Positions 1-10,614 of a DNA stretch of 64,000 nucleotides are shown in pieces. The stretch's first letter is position 1. The number at the start of each line of letters is the position of its first letter. The DNA is from Parapusillimonas sp013416435. Lineage in GTDB: Bacteria; Pseudomonadota; Gammaproteobacteria; Burkholderiales; Burkholderiaceae_B. The translations under genes were made by a program, and so were the position numbers. The notes beneath the pieces are model-generated. The model worked only from the letters and a program-made list of their open reading frames with translations, made no database searches and was not told where the DNA came from. Location of the stretch: contig NZ_CP197474.1 of the NCBI RefSeq assembly GCF_052180245.1, positions 930,001 to 994,000 of the forward strand, in the 5' to 3' direction.

Positions 1-414
1 CATGTAGGACACGCCGGTCAAGTCCTTGGAAGGCGAGTAAGCCAGGCTGGGGTAGATGTGGGCTTCCGTCGCGTACGAATCGAACACCATGCCGACGCGA
101 TAGCCGTCCGGCTGCGCCTTGGCGACGGTGCCCGTGCCGATGGTGCCGCCGGCACCGCCGCGGTTTTCAACGATCACGGTCTGTTTCAGCCGGGCGCTCA
201 GCTCCTCTTGCACTTGGCGCGCCACATTGTCGACGGTGCCGCCTGGTGCAAAAGGCACGACGACGATGACTTGCTTGGCGGGATAGTCCTGAGCCAAGGC
301 ATTGGCGCCGCAAGCCAGGCCCATGCCGATGGCGGCGGCCGCCCGGAGCAGTTGGCCGGGAAGCTTGTTGCGAACGGACGGGGTGCTGGTTGTGGAGTGA
401 ATTGTTGCGGACAT
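1..414 (-). CDS. Bug-family (TctC) tripartite tricarboxylate transporter binding protein, N-terminal part
   Basis: This gene runs off the left window edge, so only the first 138 codons are visible. The start ATG is at 414-412, after a GGAGGCAC-like ribosome site. Residues 1 to about 41 form a long signal peptide with a hydrophobic core and an ALAQDYP cleavage region. The mature part has the Bug hallmarks: DYPAKQV, then VVPFAPGGTVDNVAR (the first ligand loop), then VENRGGAGGTIGTG. Bug proteins are periplasmic receptors for carboxylates and other small organic acids, usually feeding TctAB permeases; the ligand cannot be told from this part. It is divergent from the LysR gene at 581, a common regulator-target arrangement. 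Confidence 0.9.
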   Translation of the reverse strand, partial: MSATIHSTTSTPSVRNKLPGQLLRAAAAIGMGLACGANALAQDYPAKQVIVVVPFAPGGTVDNVARQVQEELSARLKQTVIVENRGGAGGTIGTGTVAKAQPDGYRVGMVFDSYATEAHIYPSLAYSPSKDLTGVSYM

Positions 415-580
415 GGATAGTGCCTCCGGGCGAATGCGACATGACTGCATGGCTGTAGCGGAGCAGCTTGTCTATTTTTGTGAATTTTGCGAAGATAAAA
501 AAGAATATGTAGTCTAGTATTGGGTAGATTAGCCGCACAATCCCATCTAAACGCAAAATGCTTTTGCAGGGTACGCATAA
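415..580. promoter_or_regulatory. Divergent promoter region between Bug gene and LysR gene
   Basis: This 166-base gap is clearly more AT-rich than its surroundings, especially 470-520, and separates two divergent genes. LysR regulators usually bind such gaps and control the facing gene. No single operator could be assigned by eye, so the role is inferred from arrangement and composition only. Confidence 0.45.
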
Positions 581-1573
581 ATGGAAACGGAAAAATTCTC
601 CGAGCACATGTCGGTGTTTGTACAGGTCGCCCAGGCACGCAGCTTTTCGGCCGTGGCGCGGGGCATGGGCATGGCGGCGTCGTCCGTGTCGCGCCAGATC
701 GACGCGCTCGAGGCCGAGTTGGGCATATGCCTGTTTACCCGGTCGACGCGTGCCCTGGTATTGACGGATGCCGGAGAGCTGCTGTTCGAGCGCGCGGTGA
801 AGATTCTGCAAGACATGGCCGACGCGCGCGACGAGCTCATTTCAATGGAGCGTAACGTGACAGGCGTGTTGCGCGTCAGCTGTCTGCCGGCTTTCGGACG
901 ACGGCATGTCGTGCCGCATCTTTCAAGTCTTTTCGAACAATATCCCAAGCTCTGCGTAGAGCTGGAATTGACGGAGCGCATCGTCGACCCCGTCGTCGAT
1001 CGCGTGGATGCGGTGCTGAGGGTCGGGCAGCAACCCGATAGCTCGCTCATCAGCCAAACCATCGCCAGCCAGCGCTATGTCATCTGCGCATCGCCCGATT
1101 ATCTGCTGCGGCACGGAACGCCCGCCACCGTCCAGGAACTGAACCACCATCGCCTGATTGACCGGGGCCACAGAACCAGCATGAGAGGCTGGCGCGAACT
1201 TTTCAGCAAGGACCAGGTCTGCGAGCAGGCGTTCGCATTTCAATGCAACGATTGCGACTCGCGCCGCCAGGCAGTGCTTCAGGGCCTGGGCATCGGGCTC
1301 GTGCCCGACTGGTCTATAGGAGAAGTCATCGGGGCGGGCAGGGTGGTCGAACTCCAGCTGGACGACTTGATCCCCCAGCCTGAAACCGGTATCTACCTGC
1401 TGCGTGCGCTTCCGCGCGCCAGCCTGAAGCTGCGGGCGTTCTCCGATCATCTGATTCGCCATATTGGCAGCCCGCCGATATGGCAGCAGGCAATGGCGCG
1501 GGTACGCCCGCACCCGCCCGCGGGATCAGACCCCGCACGGGGTCTGATCCCTTCCATCCACGCGGAAGCCTGA
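581..1573 (+). CDS. LysR-family transcriptional regulator
   Basis: A 330-residue regulator with an N-terminal winged helix-turn-helix (about residues 8-65, including FSAVARGMGMAASSVSRQID) and a C-terminal periplasmic-binding-like effector domain (about 95-300). This LysR subgroup (METEKFSEHM start) is common in Burkholderiales. It probably controls the divergent Bug gene. The C-terminus is odd: after the normal domain end it reads through a palindromic repeat copy at 1522-1551, adding about 20 residues (GSDPARGLIPS and following) that have no counterpart in typical LysR proteins. The natural stop was probably lost or overwritten when the repeat arrived. Confidence 0.9.
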   Translation: METEKFSEHMSVFVQVAQARSFSAVARGMGMAASSVSRQIDALEAELGICLFTRSTRALVLTDAGELLFERAVKILQDMADARDELISMERNVTGVLRVSCLPAFGRRHVVPHLSSLFEQYPKLCVELELTERIVDPVVDRVDAVLRVGQQPDSSLISQTIASQRYVICASPDYLLRHGTPATVQELNHHRLIDRGHRTSMRGWRELFSKDQVCEQAFAFQCNDCDSRRQAVLQGLGIGLVPDWSIGEVIGAGRVVELQLDDLIPQPETGIYLLRALPRASLKLRAFSDHLIRHIGSPPIWQQAMARVRPHPPAGSDPARGLIPSIHAEA

Positions 1574-1703
1574 TCCGTCGGAGGGGACACACCCCATGCG
1601 GGGTCTGTCCCCCGGTACATGGGTTTTGGGGTCAGACCCCATGCGGGGTCCGACCCCTCGGTCGGTGGGCTTTGGGGTCAGACCCCGTACGGGGTCTGAC
1701 CCC
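1522..1703. repeat. Palindromic repeat cluster, four two-arm copies
   Basis: Copies lie at 1522-1551, 1583-1612, 1628-1657 and 1674-1703, each two 13-base arms around a 4-base centre. The first has GGGATC/GATCCC ends in both arms, a symmetric change that keeps pairing. The second has GGGGACA and TGTCCCC. The cluster fills the end of the LysR gene and the convergent gap to the next gene. Confidence 0.95.
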
Positions 1704-1708
1704 TCCCT

Positions 1709-1984
1709 CTATTTGGACCGGGTACCCGACCGATTGTCCACGGGTGGGGCGCCGGGCGTTGCTCGTCCGGGGTCCGCTGCGTCCTCCGGCTCGATGCCCG
1801 GCGGAAAATTCACTTTCGTGTTGGGGGAATTGGGGTCCACGGGCGCATTCATCCAGGAACGGTGTTTCCCTTGGACGGACTCTTTCACCTTCTCATGCTC
1901 TTTCTCGGTGGTTTCTTTCTCGAAAGAAGACCGGCGGGTTTCCGGGGGCTGGTCGCTTTTCGTCTTGTCGGCGGGATTGGTCAT
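1709..1984 (-). CDS. Small hydrophilic hypothetical protein
   Basis: A 91-residue, highly charged protein with no cysteine, no membrane segment and low hydrophobicity. The first half is rich in Lys/Glu (SSFEKETTEKEHEKVKES) and could form a short helix; the second half is rich in Pro, Asn and Asp and looks disordered. The start at 1984 was chosen because GAGAGG lies a few bases upstream; the longer reading frame upstream only translates a repeat copy. I do not recognise the family with certainty. Repeat clusters flank it on both sides. Confidence 0.6.
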   Translation of the reverse strand: MTNPADKTKSDQPPETRRSSFEKETTEKEHEKVKESVQGKHRSWMNAPVDPNSPNTKVNFPPGIEPEDAADPGRATPGAPPVDNRSGTRSK

Positions 1985-2050
1985 GGCATGCCTCTCATCA
2001 GGGTTGTGCGAGGATGCAGCAAGTGCCGTTCCGAGCAAGAAACAGCATTG

Positions 2051-2132
2051 GGGGTCAGACCCCGTACGGGGTCTGACCCCTGCTCTCGATCCCTGCAACA
2101 TTGGGGTCAGACCCCATACGGGGTCTGACCCC
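2051..2132. repeat. Palindromic repeat cluster, two two-arm copies
   Basis: Copies lie at 2051-2080 (centre GTAC) and 2103-2132 (centre ATAC), with perfect arms. They sit between divergent genes, upstream of both the small hypothetical gene and the ABC transporter operon. Confidence 0.95.
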
Positions 2133-2315
2133 AGTTACCCCGCTCTCGGTGTTTTCCCCTAGATTGCTTGGATGCCGGCCTGCGCAGCCTGAACTGGCCC
2201 CATTGAAATCGGTGCCTTGGTCCTATGGCTGCCGGATTGCCCGATGCTATGTTGACTTGGCCCAGTAGAGCGTAGTGTGTGCTTATTGCGACGTCCACAT
2301 CCAAAGGGGAAAAAC

Positions 2316-3905
2316 ATGCGCAGTTTCCGAAACAGCATCGCGCTGGCCGCGATGTCATGCGTTGTGTCATTAGCGGGGGCCGGCAACGTAGTCGCCCAGG
2401 AGCAGCCGAAACAAGGCGGGACATTGGTATTGGGTACTTACCAGGCGCCCCGTCACTTGAACGGAGCGGTGCAGTCCGGAATGGCGACCGCGCTGCCCAG
2501 TACGCAGCTGTTCGCGAGCCTGGTGCGTTTCAACGACAAATGGGAACCGCAACCCTACTTGGCCGAGTCCTGGCAGTGGTCGGACGATGGCAAGGCGTTG
2601 ACCGTCAAGCTGCGCGCAAACGCGGTTTTCCACGATGGTAAGCCCATCACGTCCGAGGACGTCGCTTTTTCCATCATGTCGAACAAGGCCAATCATCCGT
2701 TCCAGGCCATGTTCGGAGCCGTCGAAAGCGTCGAAACGCCCGATCCCCACACGGCGGTGTTCAAGTTGTCGCAGCCCCATCCAGCGCTGCTGATCGCCTT
2801 GTCGCCGGCATTGTCGCCCATCATTCCCAAGCATATCTACGGCGACGGCACCGACCTGAAGTCGCATCCGCGCAACTCCCAGAACGTCGTCGGCTCCGGC
2901 CCATTCAAGCTCAAGGAATTCATTCCCGGCAAGGAGGTCGTGCTGGAGCGATTCGACAAGTTCTTCCTGGAGGGCAAGCCTTACCTGGACCGCGTGGTCA
3001 TTCAGATCAACCCGGAAGACACCACCCTTCTGATCGGGCTGGAGCGCGGCGATCTCCAGATGCTGCCATTCGCGGGAGACGTGACCGTACTGCGCCGGGC
3101 TCAGACCAACAAGGACCTGGTCATGCTCGATAAGGGCTACGAGGGCATCGGTGCCGAGGCATGGCTGGCCATCAATACGACCAGGAAGCCGCTGGACGAC
3201 AAGCGCGTCCGCCAGGCCATTGCCTATGCGCTGGACAAGAACTTCATCACCAAGGCGCTGACCGCGGGGTTTGCCAAGCCAGCTATCGGGCCCATCATCA
3301 GCTCCAGCCCCTTCGCTGCTCCGGATGCCAATCCCTACAAGCTGGATCTTGAAAAGGCCAAGCAACTGCTGGACGAAGCCGGACTGAAGCCCGGAGCCAA
3401 CGGCGAGCGTTTCAAGATCACGATAGATATCCTGCCCGGCACCGTGGCCGTCAGCAAGAACGTGGCGGAGTACGCACGGACGCAGCTCAAAAAGATCGGC
3501 GTTGGTGCAGACCTGCGCACATCCGCGGATTTCCCCTCATGGGCCAAGACAGTGGCCAACCACGATTTCGACATGACCACCGACATCGTATGGAACTGGG
3601 GAGACCCCGTCATAGGCGTCCACCGCACCTATCTGTCTTCGAATATCCGGCCCATCGTCTGGACCAATACCCAGTCTTATCGCAATGAGAAAGTCGACGA
3701 AATACTGGCGCAGGCCGGCATCGAGCAGGATGCGGGCAAGCGCAAGGCACTCTATGCCGACTTCCAGCGGCAGGTGAACGAAGATGCACCCATCATCTAC
3801 GTGGCCGAAGTCCCCTATCACACCCTGGTCAGGAAGAATGTCGGCAATCCGCCGACCAGCATATGGGGACCGCTCTCGCCGCTCGATGAGGTCTACCTGA
3901 AGTAA
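2316..3905 (+). CDS. ABC transporter substrate-binding protein, peptide/opine family (SBP_bac_5)
   Basis: A 529-residue periplasmic binding protein opening a five-gene importer operon. The start at 2316 has AAAGGGGA just upstream; the extra upstream codons in frame are not credible. A signal peptide covers residues 1-28 (ALAAMSCVVSLAGAGNVVAQ). The mature protein has the class C binding-protein features: GGTLVLGTY near the N-terminus, LAESWQWSDDGKALTVKLR, HDGKPITSEDVAFS, and a C-terminal region ending in IYVAEVPYH. This family captures di- or oligopeptides, opines or glutathione-like ligands. The following amidohydrolase suggests an amide- or ester-containing substrate, but the ligand is unknown. 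Confidence 0.92.
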   Translation: MRSFRNSIALAAMSCVVSLAGAGNVVAQEQPKQGGTLVLGTYQAPRHLNGAVQSGMATALPSTQLFASLVRFNDKWEPQPYLAESWQWSDDGKALTVKLRANAVFHDGKPITSEDVAFSIMSNKANHPFQAMFGAVESVETPDPHTAVFKLSQPHPALLIALSPALSPIIPKHIYGDGTDLKSHPRNSQNVVGSGPFKLKEFIPGKEVVLERFDKFFLEGKPYLDRVVIQINPEDTTLLIGLERGDLQMLPFAGDVTVLRRAQTNKDLVMLDKGYEGIGAEAWLAINTTRKPLDDKRVRQAIAYALDKNFITKALTAGFAKPAIGPIISSSPFAAPDANPYKLDLEKAKQLLDEAGLKPGANGERFKITIDILPGTVAVSKNVAEYARTQLKKIGVGADLRTSADFPSWAKTVANHDFDMTTDIVWNWGDPVIGVHRTYLSSNIRPIVWTNTQSYRNEKVDEILAQAGIEQDAGKRKALYADFQRQVNEDAPIIYVAEVPYHTLVRKNVGNPPTSIWGPLSPLDEVYLK

Positions 3906-3928
3906 ACACGGTAAACGGACGGATTCCG

Positions 3929-4897
3929 ATGCTGCGTTATGTATTGAAGCGATTGGCGTACGCCGTCATCTTGCTGCTGGCGGTCCTCACGCTGAACTTC
4001 CTGCTCATCCACGTCTCGCCCGGCGATCCGGTCGAGACGCTGGCGGGCAGCATGGGTGGGATGACTGAAGAGCTGCGGCACGAACTGCGGCAGCAGTTCG
4101 GCCTCGACAAGCCCTTTATCGTTCAGTTGGGCATATACCTGGGCAAGGTGCTGCAAGGCGACCTGGGGCAGTCCTATTATTTCAATGCCTCCGTCGCCTC
4201 GCTGATCTGGGAGCGGGTGCCCGCAACGCTGCTTCTTGTCGTGGTGTCCATACTGCTGGCATTTTTTGCCGGCACCCTGCTGGGGGCCTTGGCCGCCAGG
4301 CGTCCCAACGGATTGCTTTCCCAGTCGGTCACCGTGCTTTCGATTGTCGGCTATTCAGCTCCGGTGTTCTGGACCGGCATCGTGCTCATCATCCTTTTTG
4401 CGTCGGTATGGCCGATATTTCCAGTATCCGATATGCGTACCGCGGGCATGGACGCGGGTGGCTGGGCTGGTATCCTCGATGTCGCGATGCACCTGGTGCT
4501 GCCGGCCTTCACCCTGGCGTTTGTCTACCTGGCTCAATATAGCCGCCTGGCACGCGCCAGCATGATGGAAACGCTGTCGTCCGACTACATCCGCACCGCG
4601 AGGGCCAAGGGCTTATCGGAAGCGGTGGTCTTGTACAAGCACGCGTTGCGCAATGCCGTCCTGCCGGTGATCACCATGCTGGGCCTGCAGTTCGGCAATG
4701 TGCTTGCCGGTGCCATCCTGGTCGAAACGGTCTTCAATTGGCCGGGCCTGGGGCGGCTGGCTTTTGATTCCGTGCTGCGCCGCGACTTTCCCACTTTGCT
4801 GGGCATCCTGTTCTTTGCATCATTGATGGTGGTGGTGATGAATCAGCTTACGGACGTCGCCTACCGCATCATCGACCCGAGGATCAAGACATCATGA
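3929..4897 (+). CDS. ABC transporter permease, DppB/OppB type
   Basis: A 322-residue inner-membrane permease with the DppB layout: an N-terminal membrane helix (YVLKRLAYAVILLLAVLTLNFLLIH), a periplasmic loop carrying PGDPVETLAG, and a five-helix BPD_transp_1 core. The cytoplasmic coupling loop is visible as DYIRTARAKGLSEAVVLYKHALRNA. It pairs with the downstream DppC-type permease to form the channel. It starts 23 bases after the binding-protein stop and overlaps the next gene by ATGA, so they are translationally coupled. Confidence 0.93.
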   Translation: MLRYVLKRLAYAVILLLAVLTLNFLLIHVSPGDPVETLAGSMGGMTEELRHELRQQFGLDKPFIVQLGIYLGKVLQGDLGQSYYFNASVASLIWERVPATLLLVVVSILLAFFAGTLLGALAARRPNGLLSQSVTVLSIVGYSAPVFWTGIVLIILFASVWPIFPVSDMRTAGMDAGGWAGILDVAMHLVLPAFTLAFVYLAQYSRLARASMMETLSSDYIRTARAKGLSEAVVLYKHALRNAVLPVITMLGLQFGNVLAGAILVETVFNWPGLGRLAFDSVLRRDFPTLLGILFFASLMVVVMNQLTDVAYRIIDPRIKTS

Positions 4898-5801
4898 CGG
4901 ACTCCTCGGCGGCGGCCCGGAAAGACGCGCGGATGGTCCCCCAGGCCGGGCCGGCAAAGCCGCCTGGTCAGCTGCGCGAGGCCTTGCGCGTATTCTGCCG
5001 CAATCCATCCGCAGTCTTCGGTTTCCTGCTCTTGCTGGCCATCGTCTGCATCACGATTTTCGGGCCCATGGTCATGGGGGTCGACCCTTTCGACATGGTC
5101 GGTCCGCCCATGGAGGCGCCCGGCTCGGAATTCGGCCTGCTGGGTACCGACTATCTTGGAAGGGACCTGCTGGTCGGCCTGGTGTACGGAGGGCGGGCCA
5201 CATTGCTGGTCGGCGTGGTCGCGGCCGTCCTGTCGGTGGTGATCGGCATCGTGGTCGGCGCCCTGGCCGGCTACTACGGCGGATGGGTCGACGAAGCCCT
5301 GATGCGGGTTACCGAGTTTTTCCAGGTGCTGCCCACATTGCTGTTCGCCATGGTGCTGGTGACATTGTTTTCGCCCACGCTTTGGACTATTTCCATTGCC
5401 ATCGGCATCGTCAGCTGGACGGGAACGGCAAGGCTCGCCCGCGGCGAGTTCCTGCGCTTGAAGCAGCTGGACTACATCCTGGCGGAGCGCGTCGTCGGTG
5501 CCGGCAACGCGCGCCTGATTTGGAAAGTGATCCTGCCCAACGCCATGGCGCCCTTGATCGTGTCCGCGACATTGGCCATAGGCACGGCGATCCTGTTCGA
5601 GGCCGGACTGTCCTTCCTGGGCCTGGGCGACCCCAATATGATGAGCTGGGGCTTGATGATAGGCAACAACCGTTCTTATATTCTGGTGGCATGGTGGGCC
5701 GTCACCTTGCCCGGCGTCGCCATTTTCCTGACGGTCCTGGCGGTCAGCCTGATCGGCGACGGACTGAACGACGCCTTGAATCCCCGTCTGCGAGAGCGGT
5801 C

Positions 5802-5805
<4 letters not shown>
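4894..5805 (+). CDS. ABC transporter permease, DppC/OppC type
   Basis: A 303-residue inner-membrane permease. A cytoplasmic N-terminus of about 40 residues precedes the first helix (AVFGFLLLLAIVCITIFGPMVM). The periplasmic segment includes LLGTDYLGRDLLVGLVYGGR, a strong DppC signature. The coupling helix (DYILAERVVGAGNARLIWKVILPN) contacts the ATPases. It overlaps both neighbours by four bases (ATGA), indicating tight co-expression. It is the second half of the channel. Confidence 0.93.
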
Positions 5806-6781
<976 letters not shown>

Positions 6782-6785
<4 letters not shown>

Positions 6786-7876
6786 GCGAGCCCCCGCAAG
6801 TCGGCACACACACCATGCAGGCTTCCAATGGCAAGGAATCTGTATTGTTGTCGGTGCGCGACCTGAAAGTTCATTTCCCGATAGGCAGGCGTCGGGCGGA
6901 CGGAACGCGAGACAAGGTCCATGCCGTGGACGGCGTCAGCTTCGAGATACGTCGCGGGCGCACCATGGCGATTGTCGGCGAGTCCGGCTCGGGAAAGACC
7001 ACCACCGCTTTATCCGTCATGCGTCTGGCTCCGGTCACCGCGGGCACCATCACGTTCAACGGCCTGGATCTGACCGCGATGGAGGGCGATGCCTTGCGCC
7101 GGCAGCGACGGCACTTTCAACTCGTATTCCAGGATCCCTATTCATCGTTGAATCCGCGTCAACGCGCCGGGGAAATCGTGCGCATGCCGCTGATGCTCAT
7201 GGGTATCGGCACGCCCGCACAGCAGCGCGAGAAGGTCAATGAACTCTTCCGCATCGTCGGCCTGCGGGAAGATCAGCAGGTATTGTTTCCCCACCAGTTT
7301 TCGGGTGGACAGCGACAGCGCCTGAATATCGCGCGCGCCCTGGCGACCGATCCCCAGCTCGTTGTCTGCGATGAGCCCGTCTCGGCACTGGATATCGCCA
7401 TTCGGGCTCAGATATTGAATCTGCTGCGCAAGATTCAACGCGAGCGCGGGCAGTCTTTCTTGTTCATCAGCCATGACATGGCGGTGGTCGAGCATATCTG
7501 CGATGACATTGCCGTCATGTACCTGGGCCAGATTGTCGAACAGGGGGCGCGCAACGCCTTTTTTTCCCGGCCTCTGCATCCATACAGCGTGGCGCTGATG
7601 TCGGCCGTGCCGACTGTCAGCGGCGGCCGCGAGAAGGCCGCTCAGCGCATCAAGCTTAGCGGCGACCCGCCCAGCCCCATCAATCCACCGGCTGGTTGCC
7701 GTTTCGCGGGGCGCTGTCCCGCCACGCAGGCGCTGTGCGAGCAGTCTCCTCCGGCGTTGCGGGAGGTCGTGCCGGGGCATAAGGTTGCTTGCCACTTCGT
7801 CGAGGTCGAAGACGGACGGATCACGGCGCCGCTGGATGGGCGCATCGCATACGGAAACACGGAGCAATTGGCATGA
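6782..7876 (+). CDS. ABC transporter ATP-binding protein, DppF/OppF type
   Basis: A 364-residue ATPase with Walker A GESGSGKTT, Q-loop FQDPYSSLNPR, signature FSGGQRQRLNIARAL and Walker B LVVCDEPVSALD. The C-terminal extension again has clustered cysteines (CRFAGRCPATQALC and a final C in KVACHF). It overlaps the upstream ATPase by ATGA and the downstream amidohydrolase by ATGA, so importer and enzyme are translationally linked. The short N-terminal extension of about 20 residues before LLSVRDLKVHF is unremarkable. Confidence 0.93.
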
Positions 7877-9537
7877 ATGATCAAGTTGAGCAGCAGGACG
7901 TCACGATCTACCGGGCGAAGAAAATCCTGACGATGAATCGCTCCCAACCGGAAGCCACGCACGTCGCGGTGCGCAGCGGGCGGATACTCGCGGTGGGAAC
8001 GGAGGAACAGGCCGCCGCATGGCAAGGCGCCCGACATGACGAGCGCTATGCCGACAAGGTGCTCATGCCCGGTCTGGTGGAAGGGCATTGCCATCTGCAT
8101 GAGGGCGTCGTATGGCTGTATGTCTACGTCGGCTTCTATGATCGCCGCGGCCCCGACGGAAAGATCTGGCGCGGCCTGAAAACCATAGACGAGGTGGTCG
8201 CTCGCCTGCGGGAGGCCCAGGGCGCGCTCCAGGGCGGCAAGCACCTGATCGGCTGGGGCTTCGATCCCATCTACTTCGGATCCCGGCGCATGTCGGTGCA
8301 GGATCTGGACAAGGTATCCGAAGACCGTGCGGTCGTCGTCATGCACGCCAGCATGCATTTGATGAACGTGAACGGCAAGGCGCTGGAGATGGCGGGCATC
8401 GACCGTGACACCGATATCGAAGGCATCTCCAGGTTCGCCAACGGTGAGCCCACCGGAGAGCTCTGCGAATTCGCCGCGATGTTTCCGGTGACCCGGCTGA
8501 TCGGTAATCCGTTCCGCGTCCTGGGGCAGAGCCCCGAGTGTCTGGCGATGTTCGGCCAGGTGGCGCAGGTGGCGGGCGTGACGACCGCCACGGACCTGGT
8601 CAACGAACTGCACGACGAAGGCATCATGTCGATGGCAGCCACCACGCGCCGCGATGATTATCCGGTGCGCATCGTTCCTGCGGCTTCCGGCATGTTCTTC
8701 GGCCGCGATACAGAAGCCTGCATGAACAAGCTGGCTTTGCTCAAGCAGAACAACCACGACAAGATGCGTCTTGGCATTGTCAAACTGGTGGTCGACGGTT
8801 CCATCCAGGGTTTCACCGCCCGGCTGTTGTGGCCCGGCTACTTCAACGGCGCGCCCAATGGCATATGGGTCACAGCGCCGGACGACTTGAACTACATCGT
8901 CGAACAGTACCACCGGGCCGGCATACAGCTGCATATCCACACCAACGGGGACGAGGCCACCGAAGTCGCGCTGGTGGCGCTGGAACGCGCGTTGACGCTG
9001 CATCCGCGATTCGATCACCGCCATACGCTGCAGCACTGCCAGATGGCGTCGCCGGCGCAATTCCGGCGCATTGCGAAGCTTGGGTTGTGCGTCAACCTGT
9101 TCGCCAATCACATTTTCTACTGGGGCGATGCCCACATGGAAATGACCATGGGCCCGGACCGCGCCAATCGCATGAACTCATGCGCGACGGCGGAACGCCT
9201 GGGTGTGCCGTTTGCGATCCATTCCGATGCGCCCATTACACCCATCGGGCCTCTGTTTACGGCATGGTGCGCCGTGAATCGCCGGACTGCATCCGGCCGG
9301 ATACTGGGCGAAAGCGAGCGCATCAGTGTCGCGTCCGCTTTGCGCGCGGTTACACTGGGCGCCGCCTATACCTTGCACATGGATGGTCTCATCGGATCCA
9401 TCGAGATCGGCAAGTTCGCCGATTTTTGTGTGCTGGGCAGCGATCCGTCCCGGGCCGAACCCGAGGCGCTCAAAGAAGTCGCGATCGAAGGCACCATGGT
9501 GGCCGGCCACGCGTTCGAAGCGCCCGGCAAGCATTGA
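7873..9537 (+). CDS. YtcJ-like metal-dependent amidohydrolase (amidohydrolase family 3)
   Basis: A 554-residue amidohydrolase with no signal peptide, so probably cytoplasmic. Metal-site motifs of the superfamily are visible in order: HCHLH near residue 75, the lysine of GIVKLVVDGS that becomes carboxylated in relatives, HIHTNGDEA, a further histidine in HTLQHCQ, and the late aspartate in HSDAPITP. The start at 7873 overlaps the ATPase stop. YtcJ-type enzymes hydrolyse amides, carbamates or formyl derivatives; the substrate here is unknown but is probably what the preceding importer brings in. The next gene, a CobW-type GTPase, begins 7 bases later. Confidence 0.9.
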   Translation: MNDQVEQQDVTIYRAKKILTMNRSQPEATHVAVRSGRILAVGTEEQAAAWQGARHDERYADKVLMPGLVEGHCHLHEGVVWLYVYVGFYDRRGPDGKIWRGLKTIDEVVARLREAQGALQGGKHLIGWGFDPIYFGSRRMSVQDLDKVSEDRAVVVMHASMHLMNVNGKALEMAGIDRDTDIEGISRFANGEPTGELCEFAAMFPVTRLIGNPFRVLGQSPECLAMFGQVAQVAGVTTATDLVNELHDEGIMSMAATTRRDDYPVRIVPAASGMFFGRDTEACMNKLALLKQNNHDKMRLGIVKLVVDGSIQGFTARLLWPGYFNGAPNGIWVTAPDDLNYIVEQYHRAGIQLHIHTNGDEATEVALVALERALTLHPRFDHRHTLQHCQMASPAQFRRIAKLGLCVNLFANHIFYWGDAHMEMTMGPDRANRMNSCATAERLGVPFAIHSDAPITPIGPLFTAWCAVNRRTASGRILGESERISVASALRAVTLGAAYTLHMDGLIGSIEIGKFADFCVLGSDPSRAEPEALKEVAIEGTMVAGHAFEAPGKH

Positions 9538-9543
9538 GCCGTC

Positions 9544-10494
9544 GTGGTTGAGCGCATACCTTTAGTAGTCCTGGGCGGCTTTCTGGGCGCCGGAAAGACC
9601 ACCTTGCTGAATCATTTGCTGACTCGGTCGGCCCGCCGGGTTGCCGTCATGGTCAATGATTTCGGCCCCATCAACGTGGATGCCTCGCTTATCGCCTCGC
9701 ATGACGGCGAAACGCTCAGCCTGACGAACGGCTGCATCTGTTGCTCCATCGGCTCGGGCCTCGATGATGCATTGATTCGCGTGCTCGAGCGTAAGCCTCT
9801 GCCGGACTTGATCGTCATCGAGGCGAGCGGTGTGTCTGATCCTGGGCGCATCGCGCAGGTGGGCTTGTCTGATCCGATGTTGCAGCTGGAAGCTGTGGTG
9901 GTGATGGTCGATGCGGGGCGGATCATCTCCCTGCTGGATGATTCTTTGATGGGTGATACCGTGGCGCGGCAGATTCGGGCGGCGGGGCTGGTGGTGATGA
10001 ACAAGACGGACCTGCTGGAGCCGGACGAGGCCGATGAGGTGGAGGCCCGGCTGCGCGAGCGGTATGGAGCCTTGCCTTTCTTGCGCGCCAGTTTCGGCCG
10101 CGTGCCCCTGGAGCAGATTCTGGCCGGAGGTGCGCCGGCAAGCCATGCTTCGGACGACGGAGAGCACGATCATCATCAGGACGATCCGGACCATCCTTTC
10201 GAGGGCGGCCTATGGTCTTCGCCCGGCGTGCTTGACGCGGATGCGCTGATCGCCGCGCTCAAGGGGCTGCCATCCGAGGTGATACGGGTCAAGGGCAGGG
10301 TGGTGACCGACCGGCATGGCCCGGCGATAGTGCATCTTGCGGGAGGCCGCGTCCGCATCGAGAAATCGCCCGGCTTTGCGGCCACGCAGGGCAATGAGCT
10401 GGTTTATATCGGCTTGCGAGGCCGGGGCATCCATGCAACCGTCGCCGGGCACCTCGACGCATTGATTCAGGGTCAGACCCCTTGCGGGGTCTGA
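9544..10494 (+). CDS. G3E-family GTPase, CobW/P47K metallochaperone type
   Basis: A 316-residue GTPase with Walker A GFLGAGKTTLLNHLL, the metal-binding CxCC motif in NGCICCSIG, the guanine-specificity NKTD motif, and a His/Asp-rich stretch (HDHHQDDPDH) before the CobW C-terminal domain. These proteins deliver zinc, cobalt or iron to client enzymes. The start codon is GTG at 9544, close behind the amidohydrolase stop, which makes that metalloenzyme the obvious candidate client (inference). The last eight residues (QGQTPCGV) and the TGA stop are encoded by a palindromic repeat copy, so the native C-terminus has been replaced or lengthened. Confidence 0.9.
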   Translation: MVERIPLVVLGGFLGAGKTTLLNHLLTRSARRVAVMVNDFGPINVDASLIASHDGETLSLTNGCICCSIGSGLDDALIRVLERKPLPDLIVIEASGVSDPGRIAQVGLSDPMLQLEAVVVMVDAGRIISLLDDSLMGDTVARQIRAAGLVVMNKTDLLEPDEADEVEARLRERYGALPFLRASFGRVPLEQILAGGAPASHASDDGEHDHHQDDPDHPFEGGLWSSPGVLDADALIAALKGLPSEVIRVKGRVVTDRHGPAIVHLAGGRVRIEKSPGFAATQGNELVYIGLRGRGIHATVAGHLDALIQGQTPCGV

Positions 10495-10605
10495 CCCCAA
10501 CTCGATTCGCAGAAAGGGGTCCGACCCCATACGGGGTCGGACCCCTCGGCCTGGTTCGCAGCGTCATCATGAAACGGGGTCCGACCCCGTATGGGGTCGG
10601 ACCCC
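10470..10605. repeat. Palindromic repeat cluster, three two-arm copies
   Basis: Copies lie at 10470-10498, 10516-10545 and 10576-10605. The second and third have GGGGTCCGACCCC paired with GGGGTCGGACCCC, a symmetric variant that keeps full complementarity. The cluster ends the GTPase gene and fills the convergent gap to the dehydrogenase gene. Confidence 0.95.
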
Positions 10606-10614
10606 ATGCGATTC

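Noticed and set aside
1596..2162. Peptides rich in GSDPVRGLTP and GVRPRTGSDP as a protein family
   Set aside because: These are translations of the palindromic repeat in different frames and appear wherever it occurs; no gene is implied.
5283..5801. Long open frame upstream of the DppD-type ATPase giving a 500-residue protein
   Set aside because: It is the shadow of the overlapping DppC permease gene; the ATPase domain starts at 5802 with the usual ATGA overlap.
7642..9135. Long minus-strand open frame opposite the amidohydrolase (497 codons)
   Set aside because: It is a GC-rich antisense shadow; the plus-strand frame carries all the amidohydrolase motifs.
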